Shown: positions 1 through 6,810 of the stretch, piece by piece
How the letters are laid out: every line of letters starts with the position of its first letter
How positions within the stretch are numbered: the first letter of the stretch is position 1
Source: Thermoleophilia bacterium
GTDB lineage: Bacteria; Actinomycetota; Thermoleophilia; Gaiellales; SKUG01
Reading direction: 5' to 3'
Length of the DNA: 11,356 bases
Assembly: GCA_025964405.1 (NCBI GenBank)
Contig: JAOPYW010000111.1
Location: forward strand, 1 to 11,356
Program-made: the position numbers and the translations under genes
The notes under the pieces: model-generated
The model's database searches: none
The model's input: only the letters and a program-made list of their open reading frames with translations
Told to the model about the DNA's origin: nothing

Positions 1-328
1 GCACGGTGCCGATGGCCGCCAGCACGAAGCCACCGATGACGACGACCGTGGCCTGCAGCATGCGGTCGTGCGACGCGTGGGTGCCGACGTAGAAGCCGCC
101 GGCGAGGAAGCCGATGAAGAACGAGAGGCACGTGATGAACTGCACGAGCGACTCGGAGACCGAACCGACGTCGAGCACGGCCAGCACGGCCCACAGCAGG
201 AGTGAGATGCCGACGATGGTGCCGACCGCGATGGCGAGTGCGCGCACGACGATGCCATCCTCGATGCGGTCGTGCTGGACGACGTCACGCTCGCCCTCCG
301 GATGGTTCCAGCTCTTCTGCTCGATCAT
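1..328 (-). CDS. Small multi-pass membrane protein, 5' part only (3' end outside window)
   Basis: The minus-strand frame is open from an ATG at 328-326 to the window edge, giving the first 109 residues. A GAAAGG-type ribosome binding site lies about 9 nt upstream of the ATG. The protein has a charged hydrophilic N-terminus of about 28 residues beginning MIEQKSWNHPEGE. Three hydrophobic helices follow, at about residues 29-50, 60-80 and 90-109, the last cut by the edge. A TAAT-like or DUF-like membrane family cannot be named from this much sequence. The gene is divergent from the hypothetical gene at 455, with a 126-bp shared upstream region. That region carries a direct repeat GAACGTG at 375-381 and 388-394. 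Its function is unknown. The reading frame is well supported by G/C-rich third positions and the hydrophobicity pattern. Confidence 0.75.
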   Translation of the reverse strand, partial: MIEQKSWNHPEGERDVVQHDRIEDGIVVRALAIAVGTIVGISLLLWAVLAVLDVGSVSESLVQFITCLSFFIGFLAGGFYVGTHASHDRMLQATVVVIGGFVLAAIGTV

Positions 329-442
329 ACCTTAGATCCTTTCTGGCGACCGGGGTCGCGGAGGTTGGCTCGAGGAACGTGGTTTCCGAACGTGCGGCGA
401 GTAATCCAACGGCGACTGCCGCAAGCGGGAGGTTCCAGCAAC

Positions 443-448
443 TAGCAT
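443..448 (+). promoter_or_regulatory. Candidate -10 box (TAGCAT) for a leaderless transcript of the gene at 455
   Basis: TAGCAT fits the TANNNT -10 pattern and ends exactly 6 nt before the ATG at 455, so transcription would start at or next to the A of ATG. No ribosome binding site lies at normal spacing; the only purine-rich stretch, GGGAGG, is more than 20 nt from the ATG. Leaderless mRNAs are common in actinobacteria. No good -35 box was found at 16-18 nt. Confidence 0.4.
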
Positions 449-454
449 CGGCGC

Positions 455-874
455 ATGCAGATCACCCCCGTCGCCCCCGTCGCCTACTTCCAGCCCCCGA
501 ATCCCGAGCGCGCGCGCATGCAGCTCGAGACCGTGCAGTTCGACATGTCGAAGCTCGACCGTCAGCTGCGCACCGACATCGCCTCGAGCGCGCCGATCGC
601 GGGCCCGTTCCCGGCCCAGGTCGCGGCGCTCGCCACCGGCCTGCGCAACGCCGGCTCGGCGCTGCGTCCACTCGGGTCACGCGAGGCGATCCTCGGGGCG
701 GCGCTGATCGAGGCGTCGGGTGACGTCACCCGCTTCGCGGCCGAGCTGCAGCAGGCGCAGGCCGCCGGCCAGCACATCGACGCCGACGCAGCCTGGCTCC
801 ATCGCTTCGAGCGACCGACCGAGCTCGTGACCGTCGCCTTCGACGTGCTCGACAGCTCCTCGACCTGGGGCTGA
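455..874 (+). CDS. Hypothetical protein, 139 aa
   Basis: I do not recognise this gene. The frame has a strong G/C bias at third codon positions, unlike the overlapping antisense frame, so it is probably real. The product looks cytosolic: no signal peptide and no transmembrane helix. The N-terminus is proline-rich (MQITPVAPVAYFQPPNPERA). Residues from about 20 to 120 are mostly helical, rich in Ala, Leu, Glu and Gln, and contain no cysteine. A short aromatic and acidic C-terminus ends STWG. It starts at the first ATG, with a -10-like TAGCAT 6 nt upstream and no Shine-Dalgarno sequence. It is followed after 89 nt by the MFS gene on the same strand, so cotranscription is possible but not shown. 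A second in-frame ATG is at codon 22. Confidence 0.65.
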   Translation: MQITPVAPVAYFQPPNPERARMQLETVQFDMSKLDRQLRTDIASSAPIAGPFPAQVAALATGLRNAGSALRPLGSREAILGAALIEASGDVTRFAAELQQAQAAGQHIDADAAWLHRFERPTELVTVAFDVLDSSSTWG

Positions 875-930
875 GCCACCGCGCAGACATGAGTTGAGGC
901 GCCGTCTCCACTTATACGGGAGCCCTTCCT

Positions 931-943
931 ACAGGTAGCCTGT
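931..943. promoter_or_regulatory. Inverted repeat ACAGG-TAG-CCTGT upstream of the MFS gene
   Basis: Two perfect 5-bp arms are separated by 3 nt, just upstream of the start-proximal TACAAC hexamer (952-957) and 21 nt before the MFS start. Size and position would fit an operator for a dimeric repressor of an efflux gene. No regulator gene lies beside it and the arms are short, so chance is a real alternative. Confidence 0.25.
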
Positions 944-951
944 CGAGCTGG

Positions 952-957
952 TACAAC
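952..957 (+). promoter_or_regulatory. Weak -10-like hexamer (TACAAC) before the MFS start
   Basis: TACAAC ends 6 nt before the ATG at 964, the same geometry seen before the gene at 455. No Shine-Dalgarno sequence is visible, only a CCGGG stretch, so the gene may be leaderless. The hexamer lacks the usual final T, which makes this a weak call. TTATAC at 912-917 is an alternative. Confidence 0.22.
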
Positions 958-963
958 TCCGGG

Positions 964-2436
964 ATGTCTTCCGCCGTTGCCGCTCCGCCTCGCACGCACA
1001 CCTCCATCACCCTCATCGTGCTGGCGGTGAGCGCCCTCGCCTACGCGCTGCTGCAGTCGCTCGTCGCGCCCGCGCTGCCGAACATCCAGGCATCGCTCGA
1101 CGCGTCGCCCTCGGCGACCTCGTGGATCCTGACCGCCTACCTGCTGAGCGCCTCGATCACGACGCCGATCCTCGGCCGTTTCGGCGACATGTTCGGCAAG
1201 GAACGCATGCTCGTCATCGTGCTCTCGCTGCTCGCGCTCGGCACGGTGATCTCCGCACTCGGCAACACCGTCGGCATCGTGATCATCGGCCGAGTCGTGC
1301 AGGGCTTCGGCGGCGCGGTGTTCCCGCTCTCGTTCGCGATCATCCGCGACGAGTTCCCGAGCGACCGGGTGCCAACGGCGATCGCGCTCGTCTCGGCGAT
1401 CATGGGCATCGGGGCCGGCCTCGGCATCGTGCTCGCCGGGCCCGTCGTCGAACACCTCTCCTACCACTGGCTCTTCTGGTTCCCCGGCATCGTGGTGGCC
1501 GCCGCAGCCGTGGCGGCGTGGCGTTTCGTGCCCGAGTCACCGATCAAGACGCCGGGCAGCATCAACTGGCTCGGCGCGCTCTTTCTATCGGCGTGGCTCA
1601 CCACCCTGCTCGTCGGGGTGACGAAAGCGAGTGACTGGGGCTGGGGCTCCGGCCGGTTCCTCGGCGCGATCGCCGCCGCGATCGTCTTCGCGGTGCTGTG
1701 GGTGGTCGTCGAGCGACGTGCGAAGGAGCCGCTCGTCGACATGCACATGCTGCAGCTGCGCGGCGTCTGGACCACCAACCTCGCCGGCCTCCTCACGGGC
1801 TTCGCGATGTTCGCGTCGTTCATCCTCATCCCCCAGCTGATGGAGCTCCCCGAGGCGACGGGCATCGGCTTCGGCATGTCGGTCACGGGAGCTGGACTCG
1901 CCATGCTGCCGTCGACGCTGGCGATGCTGCTCGTCGCGCCGGTGGTCGGGCGCATCGTCAATCGCTGGGGTGGCAAGCCCGCGCTCATCGCCGGCTCGCT
2001 CATCCTGTCGCTGGCGTTCGTGCTGCTGGCCCTGTTCCACTCCGAGACGTGGCACATCTACGTGACGAGCGCGATCACGGGCATCGGCATCGGCATGGCG
2101 TTCGCCTCGATGGCCAACCTCGTGGTGATGGCCGTGCCGCCCGAGCAGACCGGCGTCGCCTCCGGCATGAACACGATCACGCGCACGATCGGCGGCGGCT
2201 TCGGCTCGCAGATCATGGCTACGGTGATCGCGGCGAACCTCGCGGTCGTGCCGGCCCTCGACGTCGAGGCTCCGACCGAGCACGCCTTCGTGCTCGGGTT
2301 CGTGATCGCCGCAGGGGTCGCTGCCGCGGCCGCCGTCGCCGCATCGTTCGTGCCGAAGCGCGCCCCGGCCACGACCGAGCGAGACGCCACGGCGACGCTC
2401 GAGCCCGCGAACGCGTCGACGCACAGCCACGCCTGA
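964..2436 (+). CDS. MFS transporter, DHA2 (EmrB/QacA-type) drug:H+ antiporter
   Basis: This is a 490-aa integral membrane protein, the usual size for the 14-helix DHA2 branch of the major facilitator superfamily. These carriers expel toxic or amphipathic compounds in exchange for protons at the cytoplasmic membrane. Visible signatures are a D1-like segment after TM1 (about 36-61, PALPNIQASL then SWILTAYLL), motif A between TM2 and TM3 (GRFGDMFGKERM, 71-82), a motif B-like segment with an intramembrane Arg (IIGRVVQGFGG, Arg110), and antiporter motif C in TM5 (GIGAGLGIVLAGP, about 148-160). The C-terminus is a hydrophilic tail ending in HSHA. The substrate cannot be read from sequence. No accessory EmrA-like subunit or TetR/MarR regulator is adjacent. 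A short inverted repeat upstream could be an operator. The ATG at 964 is the first start and precedes TM1 suitably. Confidence 0.92.
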   Translation: MSSAVAAPPRTHTSITLIVLAVSALAYALLQSLVAPALPNIQASLDASPSATSWILTAYLLSASITTPILGRFGDMFGKERMLVIVLSLLALGTVISALGNTVGIVIIGRVVQGFGGAVFPLSFAIIRDEFPSDRVPTAIALVSAIMGIGAGLGIVLAGPVVEHLSYHWLFWFPGIVVAAAAVAAWRFVPESPIKTPGSINWLGALFLSAWLTTLLVGVTKASDWGWGSGRFLGAIAAAIVFAVLWVVVERRAKEPLVDMHMLQLRGVWTTNLAGLLTGFAMFASFILIPQLMELPEATGIGFGMSVTGAGLAMLPSTLAMLLVAPVVGRIVNRWGGKPALIAGSLILSLAFVLLALFHSETWHIYVTSAITGIGIGMAFASMANLVVMAVPPEQTGVASGMNTITRTIGGGFGSQIMATVIAANLAVVPALDVEAPTEHAFVLGFVIAAGVAAAAAVAASFVPKRAPATTERDATATLEPANASTHSHA

Positions 2437-2520
2437 TTCGTCAATCGGGGCTGGACGAATCGCCCGCCCCGATGCAGGCTGGAGGTGGTGACGCTCGGGA
2501 CGGAGCGACCCACCACCTCC
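2436..2520 (+). promoter_or_regulatory. Leader with nested hairpins between the MFS and DUF4091-like genes
   Basis: Three inverted repeats are packed into 85 nt. ATTCGTC (2436-2442) pairs with GACGAAT (2454-2460). ATCGGGG (2444-2450) pairs with CCCCGAT (2467-2473) and overlaps the first, so the two exclude each other. GGAGGTGGTG (2481-2490) pairs with CACCACCTCC (2511-2520), with an inner CGCTC (2492-2496)/GAGCG (2503-2507) stem. The last hairpin ends 2 nt before the AGGACGG ribosome binding site of the next gene. No run of T follows, so a classical intrinsic terminator is unlikely in this form. It may be a terminator of the MFS transcript or a cis-regulatory leader. It matches no riboswitch class I can name. 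Confidence 0.45.
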
Positions 2521-2522
2521 CC

Positions 2523-2529
2523 AGGACGG
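2523..2529 (+). promoter_or_regulatory. Ribosome binding site AGGACGG deciding the GTG start at 2536
   Basis: AGGACGG sits 6 nt before the in-frame GTG at 2536. The more upstream GTG at 2485 lies inside the GGAGGTGGTG stem and has no spaced ribosome binding site. The downstream start is therefore preferred. Confidence 0.5.
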
Positions 2530-2535
2530 TTACCA

Positions 2536-4260
2536 GTGGACGCGATCTCCGGATCGATGCATGCGCATACCAGCGCACCGGCAGGCATGACGCCTGCCGT
2601 GACCACCCCTGCCTCCGCGAACGCCTACACGCAGCCCGTGACGACTCCGGCCGCTGCCGCGAAGGCTCCGGGCTGCGGCATGTCGCCCGATCCGACGACC
2701 GCCGGCGGAGGCGCGGTCGGCGCCGCGACCGGCGCCGCGGCCCTGTCGCAGGGCACGAACTCACTCGCCGACGCCATCGCGCAGCTGAACGCGGCGGTGC
2801 AGGCGCTCCAGGCCGCCGTGACCGCGTTCGCGCAGCGCCTCGCTGCGGGCGGCGTCGCGACCGCCGCGTCGATCACCGGCGGCGGTGGCATCGCAGGATC
2901 GAACGCCTCACCCGTGCAGTCGGTGCTGCAGAACAACCCCGTGCAGGGCGGCGGGGCGGTGCCGACCAATGCGGCGAGTCGCGCGAGCGCCATCCCGTCA
3001 CTCGCTCCCGGTCAGTCGGAGTCACTGCGCCTCGCGCGCGGGCAGGTCACCTACCGCCAGGTGCCCGTCACCGGTGGGGCCGGCGGCACGGTCATCAGCC
3101 CACCCGCGCTCACCCCGGGCGTGGGCGTCGAGCTCTACGCCCTGCGCGACTACCAGAAGGGTGCGCACACCACCCAGGTGCTCGAGCCGGTGACCGGACC
3201 GATCACGGTGCCCGAGGGCCAGACCGTGAAGTTCGTGACGCGCATCACGGCGTCGACCCCCGGCGACCAGGCGATCTCCGTCGCAGGTGCGCAGCTCAAC
3301 GTGCACGTGGGCACGCAGTCGATCGACGCGCTGCCGATGATGGCGTGGGTCAACGAGGCGAACGCCACGAAGAACGGTGCCTCGGTGACGAACGTCGCAT
3401 CGGTGCTGTCACACTTCGGCGTCGCGGCGACGGGCAACTCGGGCGTGGCCGCCACGAGCGCCGCGAACCGCTCCCCCGTGCAGTACTTCTCGGTCGCCTA
3501 CCAGGCCGCCAACCGCACGAACGTGGCCGAGGCTGCGAAGCAGATCATCGCTGCGGAGCAGAAGGCGCAGGCCGCGAACCCGGGCTCGAAGTTCTGGGTG
3601 CAGGTCAGCGACGAGCAGGACACCTCGTCGGCTGCCGTGGCCGGAACCGTGTCGTGGATCTCCGAGCTCAAGGCGCAGCTCGCGGCGCAGGGATCGTCGG
3701 CGAAGCTGTTCGTCGCGGCCCAGGCCAAGCCCGCCAACCTCGCGTATGCCTCCGTCGTCGACGGCTGGGCCACGACGCAGTCGTCGGTCGGTCAGTCGCG
3801 TGATGCGTCGATCGCCCAGATCCGCCAGGCGAGCGCCGGGTACGGGAAGTCGATCGAGCTCATGGAGTATCCCGGCAACGCGTTCTTCGACGCGGGCACG
3901 GTCGGCGGCGCGGCGGTCTCGACCGCGAGCGCGGCGCTCGACGGCGCCTCGAGCTGGTTCCTCTACTCGGCCAACAACCTCGACACGCTCGAATCGGGCG
4001 GCGGGGACGAGGGCAAGGGTGACATCGGAGGCCTCATCGCCTTCGACGGCGGTCGCGCACTGCCGACGATCGCGCTCATCGAGGCCGAGCTCGGCGCGAA
4101 CCTGGGTGCTGCCGCACGCACGGTCGGTGGCACCGGCACGGCCGGCAGCGGCGCCTCGCAGGTGGCGATGACGGGCGACCAGCTCGACGCCTACCGCCAC
4201 AACGGCGCGCAGCTCGACCTCCGGGCGTGGGAGCTGCAGATCGGGTCGATGATCGGCTAG
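2536..4260 (+). CDS. Large Ala/Gly-rich protein with a GH123/DUF4091-like C-terminal half
   Basis: 574 aa from the GTG at 2536 (591 aa if GTG 2485 is used; numbering here uses 2536). Residues 1-180 are low-complexity Ala/Gly/Thr/Pro, with a helical stretch near 75-105 and a single cysteine (GCGM, Cys47). Residues about 198-258 look like a beta-sandwich (VELYALRDYQ, then GPITVPEGQTVKF and two more strands). From about 262 a barrel-like half follows. It carries FWVQVSDEQD (353-362) in place of the DEP strand of DUF4091/GH123 proteins, then a helix ending ISELKAQL, then MEYPGNAFF (443-451), WFLYSANNL (474-482) and GGLIAFDGGRALPTIALIEAE. The same order of motifs is known for DUF4091: DEP, YP, FLYW, then GxGxLxYP and PSxRLE. 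In GH123 enzymes adjacent Asp and Glu are catalytic; here they would be Asp359-Glu360. There is no signal peptide or membrane anchor, which is unusual for a glycosidase. The family link is motif-based inference; a non-catalytic relative is equally possible. Confidence 0.85.
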   Translation: MDAISGSMHAHTSAPAGMTPAVTTPASANAYTQPVTTPAAAAKAPGCGMSPDPTTAGGGAVGAATGAAALSQGTNSLADAIAQLNAAVQALQAAVTAFAQRLAAGGVATAASITGGGGIAGSNASPVQSVLQNNPVQGGGAVPTNAASRASAIPSLAPGQSESLRLARGQVTYRQVPVTGGAGGTVISPPALTPGVGVELYALRDYQKGAHTTQVLEPVTGPITVPEGQTVKFVTRITASTPGDQAISVAGAQLNVHVGTQSIDALPMMAWVNEANATKNGASVTNVASVLSHFGVAATGNSGVAATSAANRSPVQYFSVAYQAANRTNVAEAAKQIIAAEQKAQAANPGSKFWVQVSDEQDTSSAAVAGTVSWISELKAQLAAQGSSAKLFVAAQAKPANLAYASVVDGWATTQSSVGQSRDASIAQIRQASAGYGKSIELMEYPGNAFFDAGTVGGAAVSTASAALDGASSWFLYSANNLDTLESGGGDEGKGDIGGLIAFDGGRALPTIALIEAELGANLGAAARTVGGTGTAGSGASQVAMTGDQLDAYRHNGAQLDLRAWELQIGSMIG

Positions 4261-4264
4261 TCGC

Positions 4265-4285
4265 GGGCCGCTCGTCGAGCGACCC
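4265..4285. terminator. Hairpin between convergent genes (GGG-c-CGCTC-gtc-GAGCG-a-CCC)
   Basis: The 21-nt structure has an 8-bp stem with one c/a mismatch and a 3-nt loop. It begins 4 nt after the stop of the DUF4091-like gene and lies upstream of the stop of the convergent gene at 4314. There is no T-run on either side. Position supports a bidirectional terminator, though strength is uncertain. Confidence 0.45.
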
Positions 4286-4313
4286 TCCGATCACCACGCA
4301 CTGCACCGTCGAG

Positions 4314-4847
4314 TCAGGCGGCGAGCTGGCGATCCCACGACTTGTAGGTCTGGAGCAGGCCGCTCAGTCGACGCACGAGCATCGGGTCACCCTCGATGCG
4401 CACCTTGCATTCGACCGTCGCCCGCAGCACGCGTGCCATGAGCAGGTCCTCATCCTGCCACGCGTTGAGCGGCAGCCACAGCTGGCGCCCGTCGGAATCC
4501 TCGAGGTGGAGCAGCAGTCGGTACTTGCCGCGCTTGTCGCTCGAGCGACCGCGTCCGTAGACCTCGGCGGAGACGAGCTTGCGGAGGTCGACGAGCTGCT
4601 TGGTGGTGAGCGACCGCACGCGCAGCTGGCCGCGTCGCACGTGGGCGAAGGAGAGGAAGTACCACACGAGGAAGGTGAGGGGTCCGAGGGCCGCGACGCA
4701 CGCCGTGATGAGCGGTAGCATCGACATCTGTGCCGCGAGGAAGCCCGCGAGCTGGTGCACGGCGATGACCGCGATGAACAACAGCGCCGAGAGCACGACG
4801 ATGGTCAGCGGGACGGTCTGGACTTTGTAGTGGCTGCGATGGTTCAT
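4314..4847 (-). CDS. Two-TM membrane protein with cytosolic C-terminal domain, 177 aa
   Basis: I do not recognise a named family. The protein starts MNHRSHYKVQ, has two hydrophobic helices at about residues 11-38 and 44-67, and then a soluble, basic, mixed alpha/beta domain (about 72-177). The domain includes GKYRLLLHLED, RQLWLPLNAW and VECKVRIEGDP. The layout of two helices followed by a beta-rich cytosolic module resembles bacterial PH-like (bPH) membrane proteins, but this is an analogy from architecture, not a motif match. The ATG at 4847-4845 gives a short basic N-terminus before TM1. No strong Shine-Dalgarno sequence is seen. It is divergent from the SPFH gene, with 221 bp between the starts, and convergent with the DUF4091-like gene. 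The proximity to an SPFH/NfeD pair is suggestive but unproven. Confidence 0.75.
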   Translation of the reverse strand: MNHRSHYKVQTVPLTIVVLSALLFIAVIAVHQLAGFLAAQMSMLPLITACVAALGPLTFLVWYFLSFAHVRRGQLRVRSLTTKQLVDLRKLVSAEVYGRGRSSDKRGKYRLLLHLEDSDGRQLWLPLNAWQDEDLLMARVLRATVECKVRIEGDPMLVRRLSGLLQTYKSWDRQLAA

Positions 4848-4938
4848 CGAGGGGGCGACCTGCGGTGGTGGGCGGGCAGGTCTCCCTCATATCGGCAGCG
4901 AGGTGTGGAGCTGAAGCAGTACGACAATGATTCGATAT

Positions 4939-4967
4939 CCGCTCCTCCATGCGGCCTACCGGAGCGG
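4939..4967. repeat. Inverted repeat CCGCTCC...GGAGCGG in the divergent 4848-5068 region
   Basis: Perfect 7-bp arms (4939-4945 and 4961-4967) are separated by 15 nt, between the divergent starts of the 177-aa gene and the SPFH gene. A second inverted repeat, GGCAGGA (5010-5016)/TCCTGCC (5031-5037), lies closer to the SPFH start, within its probable leader. Either could be a regulatory site or an mRNA hairpin; no known operator is recognised. Confidence 0.3.
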
Positions 4968-5068
4968 TTGCACCATGCTCGAATCGGCGTTACGAGCGGG
5001 GTGGGAGCGGGCAGGAGCCAGCCGTAGGAATCCTGCCTGTGTGTGTCCCCCGAGGAAGTGGTGTTGTC

Positions 5069-6034
5069 GTGGAGAGTTCTGATTCGAGCGGTATCGGCGT
5101 GGGCGTGATCGCCCTCATCATCCTGGCGATCGTCGTGATCATCATCATCCTGCGCTGCGTGCGCGTGGTGAGCCAGGCGCAGGTGCAGGTCGTCGAGCGC
5201 CTCGGCAAGTACTCCAAGACGCTCGACCCGGGCCTGCACATCCTCGTGCCGTTCCTCGACTCGGTGAAGGCCACCATCGACATGCGCGAGCAGGTCGTCG
5301 CCTTCCCGCCCCAGCCCGTGATCACGCGCGACAACGTGACGATCTCGATCGACACGGTGCTCTACTACACCGTGACCGACCCGGTGCGCGCGACCTACCA
5401 GGTGGCCCAGCTCATCGCCGCGGTCGAGCAGCTCACGATCACCACGCTGCGTAACGTCACGGGCTCGCTCACACTCGACGAGGCGCTCACCTCCCGCGAC
5501 AAGATCAACGCCGACCTGCGCATCGTGCTCGACGAGGCCACCGAGGCATGGGGCATTCGCGTCAGCCGCATCGAGGTCAAGTCGATCGAGCCGCCGGCGT
5601 CGATCAAGGAGGCCATGGAGAAGCAGATGCGCGCCGAGCGCGACAAGCGCGCCGCCATCCTCAACGCCGAGGGCTTCAAGCAGAGCTCCATCCTCACGGC
5701 CGAGGGTGAGCGCCAGTCGCAGATCCTCCGCGCCGAGGCCGAGCAGCAGGCGAACGTGCTCCGGGCGACCGGTGACAAGGAGGCCCAGGTGCTGCGCGCC
5801 GACGGCGAGGCCAAGGCGATCACGATCGTCTTCGATGCCATCCACGCCGGCAACCCGTCGCAGGAGCTGCTCACCTACACCTACCTGAAGGAGACCCTCC
5901 CGAAGGTGGCCGACGGACAGTCGACCAAGCTCATCCTCGTGCCGAGCGATGCCCAGGGCATCATGGGCGCCGCCGCGTCGCTGGGTGGCGCGTACGCCGA
6001 GGGCTCGGGCCTCCGGGTCCCGCCGACCAACTGA
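5069..6034 (+). CDS. SPFH/Band-7 (stomatin/paraslipin-like) membrane protein
   Basis: 321 aa from the GTG at 5069, chosen because GAGGAAG (5052-5058) lies 10 nt upstream and the protein then begins directly before the single N-terminal helix (about 9-29). Upstream in-frame codons encode a sequence unlike the family. The SPFH/prohibitin domain follows (about 32-185, with VVERLGKYSKTLDPGLHILVP, VPFLD and MREQVV), then a coiled segment. Residues 195-249 are five 11-residue repeats: AAILNAEGFKQ, SSILTAEGERQ, SQILRAEAEQQ, ANVLRATGDKE, AQVLRADGEAK. A C-terminal helix region and Gly/Ala-rich tail follow. SPFH proteins form large ring or cage oligomers on the inner membrane and mark membrane microdomains. 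NfeD follows after 13 nt, the standard stomatin-operon order. The exact role here, such as membrane stress or scaffolding of a protease, cannot be read from sequence. Confidence 0.93.
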   Translation: MESSDSSGIGVGVIALIILAIVVIIIILRCVRVVSQAQVQVVERLGKYSKTLDPGLHILVPFLDSVKATIDMREQVVAFPPQPVITRDNVTISIDTVLYYTVTDPVRATYQVAQLIAAVEQLTITTLRNVTGSLTLDEALTSRDKINADLRIVLDEATEAWGIRVSRIEVKSIEPPASIKEAMEKQMRAERDKRAAILNAEGFKQSSILTAEGERQSQILRAEAEQQANVLRATGDKEAQVLRADGEAKAITIVFDAIHAGNPSQELLTYTYLKETLPKVADGQSTKLILVPSDAQGIMGAAASLGGAYAEGSGLRVPPTN

Positions 6035-6047
6035 CTCGGGAGACACC

Positions 6048-6530
6048 ATGGATTCCGCACTCCTCGCCTGGATCGTCGTCGTCGCACTCTTCGCGGTGAC
6101 GGAAATCGCGACCACCGCCTTCGTGGCGATCTACCTCGCCCTCGGTGCCGGTGGCGCTGCGATCGTCGCTGCGTTCGACGGGAGCTACGCGCTGCAGTTC
6201 GGGGTGTTCGTGATCGTGGGCGTCGTGCTCATGCTGCTCACGCGGCCGTTCATCAAGCGCAAGCTCGAGACGCCCGACATGCCGATGAACGTCGACAAGG
6301 TCGTGGGCAAGACCGGCATCGTGACGATCGCGGTCGACAACGACTCCAACACCGGCCAGATCAGGGTCGGCACGGAGTTCTGGACGGCGCGCCGCCCCGA
6401 TGAGACCCCCGAGGGCGGCGCACTCGCCGCCGGCTCGCGCGTGCGCGTGATCTCGGTCGAGGGCGTCACCGCCCGCGTGGAGCCGATCGTGCCGGCCACC
6501 GTCGCGTCGCCCGCCGGCCCCGAGACCTGA
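6048..6530 (+). CDS. NfeD-like protein, partner of SPFH protein (short form)
   Basis: 160 aa from the ATG at 6048, with GGGAG at 6038-6042 just upstream. Two or three membrane helices occupy about residues 5-66 (LLAWIVVVALFAVTEIA, then a Gly/Ala-rich helix, then FGVFVIVGVVLMLL). Residues about 85-147 form the OB-fold typical of NfeD C-termini: VVGKTGIVTIAVD, GQIRVGTEFWTAR, then LAAGSRVRVISVEGVTARVEP, with the conserved Trp at 112. The length fits the short (NfeD1b) form that lacks the N-terminal ClpP-like serine protease domain. NfeD proteins are encoded next to, and act with, SPFH proteins at the membrane. The gap to the SPFH stop is 13 nt, so the two are almost certainly cotranscribed. The convergent small membrane gene ends only 7 nt away. 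Confidence 0.9.
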   Translation: MDSALLAWIVVVALFAVTEIATTAFVAIYLALGAGGAAIVAAFDGSYALQFGVFVIVGVVLMLLTRPFIKRKLETPDMPMNVDKVVGKTGIVTIAVDNDSNTGQIRVGTEFWTARRPDETPEGGALAAGSRVRVISVEGVTARVEPIVPATVASPAGPET

Positions 6531-6537
6531 ACAGGCA

Positions 6538-6810
6538 TCAGTCGCCGGCGCGCACCGTGCGGCGAAGGAGCACTGCCTCGCGGGCCGCGAACCCGGCGAC
6601 GACCAGCAGCGGGATGAGCAGCAGCCAGAAGCCGCCACCGAAGAACGTCATCGGCAGGAGCACCACGACGATGACGAACGCGACCAGGATGCGTCGCAGG
6701 TGCCGACGCTGCGCGGGCGTCTGCGCCGACCCCCCGAGGTCGTGTCGGGGCTCCGTGGGCGGATGCAGCTCCCCCTCGACCTGACCGGGCACTTCAGGAA
6801 CCTCGGTCAT
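6538..6810 (-). CDS. Small membrane protein, 90 aa, translationally coupled
   Basis: This minus-strand gene starts at the ATG 6810-6808, which overlaps the TGA of the upstream gene as ATGA, so translation is probably coupled. Residues 1-38 are acidic then basic and hydrophilic (MTEVPEVPGQVEGE, then RRHLRRI). Two close hydrophobic segments follow at about 41-58 and 60-76, separated by a Gly turn (FFGGGFW). The tail is basic (REAVLLRRTVRAGD). Conserved family motifs are not recognised. The same frame stays open further upstream to 7086, but that extension is basic and Arg-rich and overlaps the upstream gene, so it is rejected. Function is unknown; linkage to its partner suggests the two act together. 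Confidence 0.7.
   Translation of the reverse strand: MTEVPEVPGQVEGELHPPTEPRHDLGGSAQTPAQRRHLRRILVAFVIVVVLLPMTFFGGGFWLLLIPLLVVAGFAAREAVLLRRTVRAGD

Noticed and set aside
1698..3803. Long Arg/His-rich plus-strand frame across the MFS and DUF4091-like genes
   Set aside because: It overlaps two genes with clear family features in another frame, and its composition is typical of out-of-frame GC-rich translation.
4949..5068. N-terminal extension of the SPFH protein from an ATG at 4949
   Set aside because: The extra 40 residues do not resemble the family, contain the intergenic inverted repeats, and the GTG at 5069 has a well-placed GAGGAAG.
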